Origin: Symsagittifera roscoffensis
Lineage: Eukaryota; Xenacoelomorpha; Acoela; Convolutidae
DNA: 64,000 nt
NCBI RefSeq assembly: GCF_963678635.1
Contig: NC_087069.1
Location: 52,860,251-52,924,250 of the forward strand
Reading direction: 5' to 3'
The notes under the pieces were generated by a model. The model saw only the letters and a list, made by a program, of their open reading frames with translations, was not told the DNA's origin and ran no database searches. Of this stretch, positions 20,931 through 28,805 are shown one piece after another. Both the position numbers and the translations under genes were made by a program. How positions within the stretch are numbered: position 1 is the stretch's first letter; every line of letters starts with the position of its first letter.

Positions 20931-21797
20931 TTATGCAGTGAAGTTCTTCTTCGTGTGAGTTCTGATATTTCTCGTCGATATTTTACTACGTCTACTTTTC
21001 GAAGATCCTGTAGCTCGCCTCGTAGTAAGTTTACTAGACATTCGCTGAGGAATTGAATGAAACTTTTTGGACAATGGAGGATGAATTGTTTTTGAAGTTT
21101 TTGGGAAAATGTTTGAAATATTGGGAGTATAGAGACGTATTTTATGCTCATCGTCCAAAAACTTAGTTTCTGTTCCTGCTGGTAGATAAAACTTTGATGG
21201 AACTGAACCACTGTTTGTGCAATATCTTAGCGAATTAACTGTTTTTGGAGTTAAATCAATGAGTAAATGACCATAAGGTGTAGATGTTGCATCTTGATAC
21301 CACTCTTTCAATTGTGATCCTAGACCTAGTTGTTGACTTAATGTATTGATTTGTAAAACATCTCTCGGTGACTTGAAAAGGACTATATGTGTATTTTGTA
21401 ACTCAACATCTCTTCCCAATTTGCTTTGATGAAATAAGTTATGCTTAATATATATTGTATTCAGTCCCCTGTGTCTTCCAGCAGTAGCAACTTTTACAAA
21501 CTGCTTAGAATTTGAAATTTCTTCACAAGAATCATCAAATATTAACAGGTATTTTGTTCTATTATTGGGAAGGTTTTCAATCAGTTCAAAGTCAACTCCT
21601 TGGATAAACTTAAGGTTTTTTCTTTGCATTTGTCCATAAAGAGGTTGATAATGTTGATAAAAATAAAAAATTTTGTCAAACTTTGGTTGAAATGTACCAA
21701 TTTTTAACCACTCAAAAATATGATGTGATTTTCCAGATCCACTCGGTTCAACTAGCGAAATAAAAACTCGTTCTTTGGTAGAAATTATTTTATTCAT
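20931..21797 (-). CDS. DNA-packaging ATPase, copy 1
   Basis: 288 residues from the ATG at 21797. An 18-residue upstream extension of the frame belongs to the preceding gene. Walker A is EPSGSGKS at residues 17-24 and Walker B is YLLIFDD at 83-89. These are followed by GRHRGLNTIYIKHNLF, FKSPRDVLQ and PYGHLLIDL, characteristic of Polinton A32/FtsK-HerA-like packaging ATPases. The C-terminus is a basic Ser/Arg tail. Walker A starts with Glu where Gly is usual. The enzyme should pump DNA into capsids. The frame is intact, as in the duplicate at 24815-25681. Confidence 0.88.
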   Translation of the reverse strand: MNKIISTKERVFISLVEPSGSGKSHHIFEWLKIGTFQPKFDKIFYFYQHYQPLYGQMQRKNLKFIQGVDFELIENLPNNRTKYLLIFDDSCEEISNSKQFVKVATAGRHRGLNTIYIKHNLFHQSKLGRDVELQNTHIVLFKSPRDVLQINTLSQQLGLGSQLKEWYQDATSTPYGHLLIDLTPKTVNSLRYCTNSGSVPSKFYLPAGTETKFLDDEHKIRLYTPNISNIFPKTSKTIHPPLSKKFHSIPQRMSSKLTTRRATGSSKSRRSKISTRNIRTHTKKNFTA

Positions 21798-21799
21798 AG

Positions 21800-22043
21800 T
21801 TTTGGAGAAGGTAAAATATAACCGACTGTACTTGATAAAATTGCTACCCAAACAGTTGTTTCTTCACATGTAGTGAACGATTGCACATGCTAGTATTAAA
21901 ACTATGACAAAAAATTGGCACATAAATACTAAAAGAGATCTATTACACTTACGTCCAAAAAACTTCCAAGATTTTCGTTCATGATTCTCCTCATCAAAAA
22001 CAAAATTTCCTAAATTTAATTGCTTGTCACATTCATCACCCAT
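21800..22043 (-). pseudogene. Small membrane protein, copy 1 (frameshifted)
   Basis: Copy of the gene at 25678-25941. A deletion of about 14 bp near 21876, flanked by GAA in the other copy, shifts the frame. Translation from the ATG at 22043 ends after 59 residues, at 21864. The first membrane segment remains but the conserved C-terminal region (WVAILSSTVGYILPSP) is out of frame. Confidence 0.75.
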
Positions 22044-22123
22044 CTCAACTCTGGAATGAAAAAGTTGATAATGACTAACATTTAAATTTCAAAAACACGA
22101 TAATACAAAATTATTAAGGTAAT

Positions 22124-22594
22124 TTACAATTTATTAAAAAAACATCGAGTCCATGTTCCGTATGCAAATGCTTTTCTTTCTGCACAGTGAAGAGTATTTG
22201 CATGACGAAATGGGTAGTTGCTACACCTCCAATCATATTCTTCATCTTTGAAAGTCAAATTCTGAACTTTTAGACATGCGTAGTCATCCAAGTTTGTAAT
22301 CTTTGTTTCCAAAATTTCTGACAGAATTTTACATTTTTCATAACCTTTTGCAAAAAACTCCGTTTCTGGAGCTTTTAGTTTTTTCAATATTTTTTCAAGC
22401 TCAGTATATTTTTCATGACCACTATTCCAATTGATTCCTTGAAGATGCTTCGTACACCAAGCAGACTGAGATGTAGCTTTGAATTTTTTGGGAGGAAGAA
22501 AGGAATATCCCACAGTTTGTCCATTTTGATAAACTCCTAACTCTTTAACTATTTTGTTTTCAATACACTCAATATCCAAAACAACTAGACTCAT
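22124..22594 (-). CDS. Putative DEDD-like nuclease, copy 1
   Basis: 156 residues. It begins VVLDIECIENKIVKELGVY, with Asp7 and Glu9 placed as in the ExoI motif of DEDD exonucleases. TKHLQGINWNSG and FAKGYEKCKIL follow, then LDDYAC, and it ends with a His/Cys cluster (CSNYPFRHANTLHCAERKA). I recall this pattern from repetitive-element proteins of cnidarians and arthropods with an RNase-H-like fold, but the catalytic set beyond D-x-E is not certain. It could process replication intermediates or RNA. An upstream TTTTCAG just before the ATG could be a splice acceptor. Confidence 0.5.
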   Translation of the reverse strand: MSLVVLDIECIENKIVKELGVYQNGQTVGYSFLPPKKFKATSQSAWCTKHLQGINWNSGHEKYTELEKILKKLKAPETEFFAKGYEKCKILSEILETKITNLDDYACLKVQNLTFKDEEYDWRCSNYPFRHANTLHCAERKAFAYGTWTRCFFNKL

Positions 22595-22633
22595 GATGGT
22601 AACTGGTTTCGCTGAAAATTTTTGTTAGAATAA

Positions 22634-23064
22634 CTAACAATCGAACAATGCATATACTGATGGAGCAAAAATTTTAACATATAAACAGAAGATTAATCCA
22701 GTCACGTGACCAAGAAAACAAGAACTTGGAAATCTAGGTAAAACATAACAATAACCAGGTCCCTTATAAGTAGTAGAATTCACAGATCCAGCTGCATCAT
22801 GTAAAATTGCATGAAGTCTGAAAATTTTTGAATTTGCAAAAAAGTAATCCATACAAGAATTTAGACCACCAAAGTATCCAATTAGAAAAAGTATCCAATT
22901 AGACCACCAAAAGGAAATTTTTGGTCAATTTCTTTCAAATTTATGTTTGGGTCCAAAACAATACAGGTACAAAGAAAGTAATTTTTTCTTTTTGTATTTG
23001 ATGAAAAGTCATGCTTTATCAAATCAAAATTTCTGAGAACTTCATTCAATTTCAGAACGTTCAT
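22634..23064 (-). pseudogene. Unknown protein (HDAAG family), copy 1, broken
   Basis: Copy of the gene at 26571-26933. A short local duplication near 22866-22910 (TATCCAATTAGA repeated) breaks the frame after LIGY. The N-terminal part spans 22882-23064 and the C-terminal part 22634-22852. The C-terminal part runs about 13 residues beyond the stop of the other copy, because copy 2 has gained a TAA there. Confidence 0.7.
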
Positions 23065-23470
23065 TTTCTACAGTGCATTCGTCAATAATGATACAAGTTT
23101 TTTTGAATGTTTCTACATAAGACAAAACTGAGGGGATAAAATCAACCAAATTATCATACTCTTTTCTTTCCAACTGAAAATTCTGATTGTTCTTCCAAGT
23201 GTTTCCTTTTCTACGATACTCTATAAGATCTAATTTTTTAATATCTGAACGATAACTTAGAAAAATTTTTCGTCTTCCATTATGCAAAAACCACTCAAAT
23301 TGGGAAATTTGTGATTCTGTATCCAAATCTTGCAATTTTGGTAAATTTTGAGATTCCAAAACTGTTAGTGACAATTTCTGGGACTTTTCTTGTAAGACGA
23401 TATGAAAAAATCCCAATTTATTTTGAAGCTTTAAAACAAGATTTCTGGAAAAGCCAATGTTCCAACTCAT
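23042..23470 (-). CDS. PC4-like ssDNA-binding protein candidate, copy 1
   Basis: 142 residues. Residues about 62-115 follow the PC4/p15 pattern: strand (GRRKIFLSYRS), strand (KKLDLIEYRR), then a segment entering a helix (NFQLERKEYDNLVDFIPSV). This compares with R-x-V-S-V, IDIREY and ISLxxEQWxxL in PC4. Such a protein could coat single strands made by protein-primed replication. The last residues differ from copy 2 because one A is missing, and the frame now overlaps the start of the next gene by 23 bases. Confidence 0.55.
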   Translation of the reverse strand: MSWNIGFSRNLVLKLQNKLGFFHIVLQEKSQKLSLTVLESQNLPKLQDLDTESQISQFEWFLHNGRRKIFLSYRSDIKKLDLIEYRRKGNTWKNNQNFQLERKEYDNLVDFIPSVLSYVETFKKTCIIIDECTVENERSEIE

Positions 23471-23522
23471 ACTGCTCAGCTCGAAGAAGTTTTAAAAAAT
23501 GATTCAAGAAGATGAATATTTC

Positions 23523-24731
23523 TAGAGACTGCCGAATTTTCAAAAATTTCACCTGTAAATTGTGGTTTATATCCTTTTCGGAACGGAATATCATTCTTTG
23601 AAATTCTCACTCTGTCTCCAACTTCGAATTTTAGTTTCATATACCTTGTTAGAGGTTTATTGTACAAAATTGAGAGGAAATCAGTATTCTTGACATCTCT
23701 AGGTGATTTTCCAATAGATCTATTGATGCGACAATTCATTGTAGTCACAAATTGCGGCAAATTGTTAATGAATTTTTCACCATGATCTTCTATGTAGCGA
23801 TAAATAATGTGTTTTAATGATTGAATGGCTCTCTCTGCAAATGCAGCTTTTGTTTCACTCATGGTCGAGTAAACTTCAATGCTTTTTTCCTTGCAAAATT
23901 TTTTGAAAATTCCTCCATATTCCGTTCCTTTATCAACCCAAAGCTTTTCAGGAGTGTTTTTTCGAGAAATCATTTTTTTGAAAGCTTGCAAAGTGTCTTT
24001 GGCATATTTAGTTTTCATTGTTCGAACTCTGACAAATCGCGAAAAAACATCAACAGCAACCAATAAATATTTGACTCCCTTGTTTTGACTCGCTAGTTTG
24101 TCCACAAACGCCAAATCCATACACCAAATTTCATTTATATATTTTGAAAAGGCTTGAAGCCTTCGAAAACGTCTGATTGGGGGACCAAATTTTGTATACG
24201 ATGTCTTGGTTTGTAAAAACTGTTCTACTTTTTTTTGACAATCCGCTTGCTTTACTCAAGTTTCGCACAGAACCGTACGCAGCTCTACCCCTAGAATACA
24301 ATCTGTTCAGACATACCTTTTCAGATTTTGAAAGGGATCCATTTTCCTCTGTCTTTCGCTTTGGCATTCTTGTTGGCAACAAGTTTAGGTGGAATTTGAG
24401 TTGCTTCCAAAATGGTAAAGTAAATATCGGGAAAGTCGGTATTTTTTCGTTTTAGTGCACACACAAAGTCTATAATTGATTCTTTTGTGTCTCGATTATC
24501 TAATATGCTATTTTCTGACTGACTTAGTCTAATTCTAGGAGAGTTCAAAATTAAATCAATAAGGTGCTTATTGTTACTCGTTTTCAACTTTGCATTTACA
24601 GCACTGTAAATGGATTCAAAATTTTTTGGTACAATCTCCTCTTTTTCTTGCTTTTGTTCCTATTTTGGTTTTTTTGGAAGTGTGCTTTGTGATTGATAAA
24701 TTGAGTAAGGAATTAGAACAAACTGATCCAT
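23523..24731 (-). pseudogene. Integrase, copy 2 (truncated and frame-broken)
   Basis: Starts with the same ATG context at 24731 but has four lesions relative to copy 1. A TAG replaces TTG in the N-terminal Lys/Gln-rich region near 24659. The N-terminal module ends in WIPFKI and a stop. Two T are lost in a poly-T run near 24229-24236. The duplication junction removes the C-terminal end after the SH3-like segment. The core (WCMDLAFV, WVDKGTEY, AFAERAIQ) is still readable at 23476-24120. It is useful for comparison because its N-terminal module is in the expected frame, with the typical PDIYFTIL and PPKLVANKNAK blocks. Confidence 0.85.
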
Positions 24732-24814
24732 ACTACGTCAATCGTTTAATGACAAAAGGAGTGATAACAGATATTAATTGTAAGCCTTTTGGTGAGCTCA
24801 AAATAATTCTCCTT

Positions 24815-25681
24815 TTATGCAGTGAAGTTCTTCTTCGTGTGAGTTCTGATATTTCTCGTCGATATTTTACTACGTCTACTTTTCGAAGATCCTGTAGCTC
24901 GCCTCGTAGTAAGTTTACTAGACATTCGCTGAGGAATTGAATGAAACTTTTTGGACAATGGAGGATGAATTGTTTTTGAAGTTTTTGGGAAAATGTTTGA
25001 AATATTGGGAGTATAGAGACGTATTGTATGCTCATCGTCCAAAAACTTAGTTTCTGTTCCTGCTGGTAGATAAAACTTTGATGGAACTGAACCACTGTTT
25101 GTGCAATATCTTAGCGAATCAACTGTTTTTGGAGTTAAATCAATGAGTAAATGACCATAAGGTGTAGATGTTGCATCTTGATACCACTCTTTCAATTGTG
25201 ATCCTAGACCTAGTTGTTGACTTAATGTATTGATTTGTAAAACATCTCTCGGTGACTTGAAAAGGACTATATGTGTATTTTGTAACTCAACATCTCTTCC
25301 CAATTTGCTTTGATGAAATAAGTTATGCTTAATATATATTGTATTCAGTCCCCTGTGTCTTCCAGCAGTAGCAACTTTTACAAACTGCTTAGAATTTGAA
25401 ATTTCTTCACAAGAATCATCAAATATTAACAGGTATTTTGTTCTATTATTGGGAAGGTTTTCAATCAGTTCAAAGTCAACTCCTTGGATAAACTTAAGGT
25501 TTTTTCTTTGCATTTGTCCATAAAGAGGTTGATAATGTTGATAAAAATAAAAAATTTTGTCAAACTTTGGTTGAAATGTACCAATTTTTAACCACTCAAA
25601 AATATGATGTGATTTTCCAGATCCACTCGGTTCAACTAGCGAAATAAAAACTCGTTCTTTGGTAGAAATTATTTTATTCAT
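24815..25681 (-). CDS. DNA-packaging ATPase, copy 2
   Basis: Intact duplicate of the ATPase at 20931-21797, differing by only a few residues (for example VDSLRY and DDEHT in place of VNSLRY and DDEHK). Walker A EPSGSGKS and Walker B YLLIFDD are both present. Its ATG overlaps the stop of the upstream membrane-protein gene (CTATGA). This decides the start and argues for coupled or compact expression. Confidence 0.88.
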   Translation of the reverse strand: MNKIISTKERVFISLVEPSGSGKSHHIFEWLKIGTFQPKFDKIFYFYQHYQPLYGQMQRKNLKFIQGVDFELIENLPNNRTKYLLIFDDSCEEISNSKQFVKVATAGRHRGLNTIYIKHNLFHQSKLGRDVELQNTHIVLFKSPRDVLQINTLSQQLGLGSQLKEWYQDATSTPYGHLLIDLTPKTVDSLRYCTNSGSVPSKFYLPAGTETKFLDDEHTIRLYTPNISNIFPKTSKTIHPPLSKKFHSIPQRMSSKLTTRRATGSSKSRRSKISTRNIRTHTKKNFTA

Positions 25682-25941
25682 AGTTTTGGAGAAGGTAAAA
25701 TATAACCGACTGTACTTGATAAAATTGCTACCCAAACAGTTGTTTCTTCACATGTAGTGAATAACATTATTCGAACGATTGCACATGCTAGTATTAAAAC
25801 TATGACAAAAAATTGGCACATAAATACTAAAAGAGATCTATTACACGTACGTCCAAAAAACTTCCAAGATTTTCGTTCATGATTCTCCTCATCAAAAACA
25901 AAATTTCCTAAATTTAATTGCTTGTCACATTCATCACCCAT
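25678..25941 (-). CDS. Small two-segment membrane protein, copy 2
   Basis: 87 residues. It has an acidic N-terminus (residues 1-30), a hydrophobic helix at about 38-58 (LLVFMCQFFVIVLILACAIV) and a second weaker one ending in the conserved-looking WVAILSSTVGYILPSPKL. The W...LLS..GYxLPxPK ending recurs, as I recall, in small Polinton membrane proteins next to the ATPase. Its stop codon overlaps the ATPase start. Role is unknown. This is the intact copy. Confidence 0.65.
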   Translation of the reverse strand: MGDECDKQLNLGNFVFDEENHERKSWKFFGRTCNRSLLVFMCQFFVIVLILACAIVRIMLFTTCEETTVWVAILSSTVGYILPSPKL

Positions 25942-26021
25942 CTCAACTCTGGAATGAAAAAGTTGATAATGACTAACATTTAAATTTCAAAAACACGATA
26001 ATACAAAATTATTAGGGTAAT

Positions 26022-26492
26022 TTACACATTATTAAAAAAACATCGAGTCCATGTTCCGTATGCAAATGCTTTTCTTTCTGCACAGTGAAGAGTATTTGCA
26101 TGACGAAATGGGTAGTTGCTACACTTCCAATCATATTCTTCATCTTTGAAAGTCAAATTCTGAACTTTTGGACATGCGTAGTCATCCAAGTTTGTAATCT
26201 TTGTTTCCAAAATTTCTGACAGAATTTTACATTTTTCATAACCTTTTGCAAAAAACTCCGTTTCTGGAGCTTTTAGTTTTTTCAATATTTTTTCAAGCTC
26301 AGTATATTTTTCATGACCACTATTCCAATTGATTCCATGAAGATGCTTCGTACACCAAGCAGACTGAGATGTAGCTTTGAATTTTTTGGGAGGAAGAAAG
26401 GAATATCCCACAGTTTGTCCATTTTGATAAACTCCTAACTCTTTAACTATTTTGTTTTCAATACACTCAATATCCAAATCAACTAGACTCAT
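26022..26492 (-). CDS. Putative DEDD-like nuclease, copy 2
   Basis: 156-residue duplicate of 22124-22594 with a few substitutions (CPKV for CLKV, WKCS for WRCS, ending FFNNV rather than FFNKL). The D-x-E start, GYEKCKIL, LDDYAC and terminal His/Cys cluster are kept, which supports constraint on both copies or a recent duplication. A possible intron (GTAAATTAC...CATTCCAG) lies between this gene and the next one at 25941 and would join them in frame. This is only a suggestion. Confidence 0.5.
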   Translation of the reverse strand: MSLVDLDIECIENKIVKELGVYQNGQTVGYSFLPPKKFKATSQSAWCTKHLHGINWNSGHEKYTELEKILKKLKAPETEFFAKGYEKCKILSEILETKITNLDDYACPKVQNLTFKDEEYDWKCSNYPFRHANTLHCAERKAFAYGTWTRCFFNNV

Positions 26493-26570
26493 GATGGTAA
26501 CTGGTTTCGCTGAAAATTTTTGTTAGAATAACTAACAATCGAACAATGCATATACTGATGGAGCAAAAAT

Positions 26571-26933
26571 TTAAACATATAAACAGAAGATTAATCCAGT
26601 CACGTGACCAAGTGAACAAGAACTTGGAAATCTAGGTAAAACATAACAATAACCAGGTCCCTTATAAGTAGTAGAATTCACAGATCCAGCCGCATCATGT
26701 AAAATTGCATGAAGTCTGAAAATTTTTGAATTTGCAAAAAAGTAATCCATACAAGAATTTCCGTATCCAATTAGACCACCAAAAGGAAATTTTTGGTCCA
26801 TTTCTTTCAAATTTATGTTTGGGTCCAAAACAATACAGGTACAAAGAAAGTAATTTTTTTTTGTATTTGATGAAAAGTCATGCTTTATCAAATCAAAATT
26901 TCTGAGAACTTCATTCAATTTCTGAACGTTCAT
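26571..26933 (-). CDS. Unknown conserved protein (HDAAG...GPGYCYVLP)
   Basis: 120 residues from the ATG at 26933, which overlaps the TGA of the upstream PC4-like gene (ATGA). An ATG five codons upstream is also open. Distinctive blocks are FPFGGLIGYG, ILHDAAGSV, YKGPGYCYVLPRF and LGHVTGLIFC. I do not recognise the family. The Gly, Cys and His content could suit a small enzyme or a metal site. It is intact here, except that it probably ends about 13 residues early compared with copy 1. Confidence 0.6.
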   Translation of the reverse strand: MNVQKLNEVLRNFDLIKHDFSSNTKKNYFLCTCIVLDPNINLKEMDQKFPFGGLIGYGNSCMDYFFANSKIFRLHAILHDAAGSVNSTTYKGPGYCYVLPRFPSSCSLGHVTGLIFCLYV

Positions 26934-27340
26934 TTTTCTACACTGCATTCGTCAATAATGATACAAGTTTTATTGAATGTTTCTACAAAAGACAAAACTG
27001 AGGGGATAAAATCAACCAAATTATCATACTCTTTTCTTTCCAACTGAAAATTCTGATTGTTCTTCCAAGTGTTTCCTTTTCTACGATACTCTATAAGATC
27101 TATTTTTTTAATATCTGAACGATAACTTAGAAAAATTTTTCGTCTTCCATTATGCAAAGTCCACTTAAATTGGGAAATTTGTGATTCTGTATCCAAATCT
27201 TGCAATTTTGGTAAATTTTGAGATTCCAAAACTGTTAGTGACAATTTCTGGGACTTTTCTTGTAAGACGATATGAAAAAGTCCCAATTTATTTTGAAGCT
27301 TTAAAACAAGATTTCTGGAAAAGCCAATGTTCCAACTCAT
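26930..27340 (-). CDS. PC4-like ssDNA-binding protein candidate, copy 2
   Basis: 136-residue version of the gene at 23042-23470. It keeps the strand-strand-strand-helix core (GRRKIFLSYRS, KKIDLIEYRR, NFQLERKEYDNLVDF). It ends at a TGA that overlaps the next ATG, probably the ancestral arrangement. The N-terminal 60 residues (LVLKLQNKLGLFHIVLQEKS) are also strand-rich and could be a second half-domain. A fold prediction is needed to confirm PC4. Confidence 0.55.
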   Translation of the reverse strand: MSWNIGFSRNLVLKLQNKLGLFHIVLQEKSQKLSLTVLESQNLPKLQDLDTESQISQFKWTLHNGRRKIFLSYRSDIKKIDLIEYRRKGNTWKNNQNFQLERKEYDNLVDFIPSVLSFVETFNKTCIIIDECSVEK

Positions 27341-27429
27341 ACTGCTCAGCTCGAAGAAGTTTTAAAAAATGATTCAAGAAGATGAATATTTGAATTACAT
27401 TACTATAATAACATCACTCAAAAACAAAA

Positions 27430-27969
27430 TTAATGAACATTACAGTTCTCAACAAACATAAAATCTCCCAAGACTTGGGCAAGTTCTTTGAATTCGTTCA
27501 AAGTATAGTTGACATAAGCAACTTGCTTCAAGACTTCGTTCTCCTTTGCAGTGAAGAGTCGAATCTGAATGTAGGGTGGCTTGTTCACACTGTACTTCTT
27601 GATTGTGACACACACCCTTCTCTTCTTGTATGTTGCTACGTCATACACCGCATGACAGTTCGCAAGTTCCTGCTCCATGGTTGAGTCTTTGTCAGAATAG
27701 GGTTCCAATACAGGAACGAGTCCAAGGTTTTCAGCATCGTGAATAACAGTATTCCGTATTGCTGATATCCTTTCCCCTTCTTTTTCACCAAGATAGACTT
27801 GCTGGGTTTTTTCGATTTGTCCAGATTCATTTTTCTTTAGCAATTGGAAGCAAGGTTCAAAGTAAATTTTTCCGTTGTAGGGTTTTTGGGACCAAGAAAA
27901 TCTCCCAATCCTTTTTTGGTTTTTAGCGAATTCAATATAGTTGGGAAGGATATCTTTTCGTGAATACAT
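27430..27969 (-). CDS. Second PC4-like candidate
   Basis: 179 residues from the ATG at 27969. The frame is open to 27993 without an earlier ATG. The C-terminal third reads KKRRVCVTIKKY, PPYIQIRLF, YVNYTLNEFKELAQVL, again the PC4-like order of a V-x-V strand, an (I/V)xIR strand and a SLxxEFxxL helix. The N-terminal part (FSWSQKPYNGKIYF, QVYLGEKEGERI) is beta-rich. It is the first gene of the leftward cluster, outside the duplicated block. Sequence similarity to its neighbour at 26930 is limited, so it would be an old paralogue or a convergent pattern. Confidence 0.5.
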   Translation of the reverse strand: MYSRKDILPNYIEFAKNQKRIGRFSWSQKPYNGKIYFEPCFQLLKKNESGQIEKTQQVYLGEKEGERISAIRNTVIHDAENLGLVPVLEPYSDKDSTMEQELANCHAVYDVATYKKRRVCVTIKKYSVNKPPYIQIRLFTAKENEVLKQVAYVNYTLNEFKELAQVLGDFMFVENCNVH

Positions 27970-27993
27970 TTTTGATTTGAGATTCAGAACCAA

Positions 27994-28208
27994 CTGATCA
28001 GTAGTAGATATTTCAGAATAATGATATTTGTAAATTTATAGAAATTAGGAAATCTAGATGACTCACTGTACAATCCATATAAGGTATTTTTTACCTTATA
28101 TGGAATACTGAGTAGGTGATGATCCAAATATGGACATTGCGTAGGTGATGTAACTACTATATAAGCAATTCAATATAGATAAAAATCATTTTAACCAAGT
28201 AATCGGTG
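27994..28208. promoter_or_regulatory. Divergent promoter region, leftward cluster / 28.2-kb gene
   Basis: Between two divergent start codons. It contains TATATAAG at 28158-28165 for the rightward gene and the phrase TTGCGTAGGTGATGTAACT near 28137. That phrase matches the unit of the 60-bp array upstream of polymerase (TTGCGTAGGTGGTGACGTTACT). The shared motif suggests common control of the two rightward promoters. Confidence 0.5.
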
Positions 28209-28805
28209 ATGGCATCTGCTATGTGTCAAGCATATCCCACTTTTTATTCGGACTACAATGCAAAATCTCTTTTTATCTCTGTCTCAGAAAACTTTTATGA
28301 AAAATTTATTGTCACCCAAGACTACTGTGTATCTAACAATTCATCATTCGGCCCAGTGGAAAATTGCAATTTTCACTTAGTATTAATCGGATCATCACTC
28401 GATCAGATTTTGCAAAGATTAGATAAACATCATTTCACTTATCAAATTGTTGACTGTATATATACTTTATACAAACACAGATTTTATTTCAATATTATTT
28501 CTTCAAGAGGTGAAGTTTTCAATCAATTGAATCGTGCAGTCGAACACAACTTGAAATGTAGAATACCGGAAAAATTACCCAGTGTTGCAAAGAAACGACT
28601 GCTGCGAAAAAAATTCAAAAGACAAAATATCAGTTCTGCTCAGATGATTGCGTCCACTCAGACTCTTGGATCAGCTTTTTTGGAAAGGATTCGAAAAGTT
28701 CAAAACTCAAAGTATGAGACTGACTTGTTGAAATTTGTTGATTGTTTTATTGATGGTTTTGGTATCGTAAATAGTGAGCGTATCAATTTTTCTATTAATA
28801 ATTGA
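28209..28805 (+). CDS. Unknown 198-residue protein
   Basis: Intact frame from the ATG at 28209. The N-terminal two thirds alternate strands and helices (LFISVSENFYEKFIV, CNFHLVLIGSSLDQILQRL, RFYFNIISSRGEVF). The C-terminal third is basic (AKKRLLRKKFKRQ) and ends acidic-to-neutral. I recognise no domain. It is transcribed away from the capsid cluster with a TATA box and the shared upstream motif, so it may be an early gene together with polymerase. A DNA-binding role is only a guess from the basic segment. Confidence 0.6.
   Translation: MASAMCQAYPTFYSDYNAKSLFISVSENFYEKFIVTQDYCVSNNSSFGPVENCNFHLVLIGSSLDQILQRLDKHHFTYQIVDCIYTLYKHRFYFNIISSRGEVFNQLNRAVEHNLKCRIPEKLPSVAKKRLLRKKFKRQNISSAQMIASTQTLGSAFLERIRKVQNSKYETDLLKFVDCFIDGFGIVNSERINFSINN

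Larger units (their letters stand above)
19638..23522 (-). repeat. Internal tandem duplication of Polinton, copy 1
   Basis: Direct repeat of 23523-27390, differing by a small number of substitutions and short indels. It contains integrase (all but its C-terminal end inside the repeat), ATPase, the small membrane protein, the DEDD-like gene, the unknown protein and the PC4-like gene. The junction near 23521-23523 joins the leader of the PC4-like gene to the interior of the integrase gene. Confidence 0.92.
23523..27390 (-). repeat. Internal tandem duplication of Polinton, copy 2
   Basis: Second copy of the 3.9-kb block, in direct orientation (3868 bp). It starts inside the integrase gene, which therefore lacks its C-terminal end. 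It ends in GATGAATATT at 27390, where unique sequence (27391 on) leads to the next gene. Confidence 0.92.
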
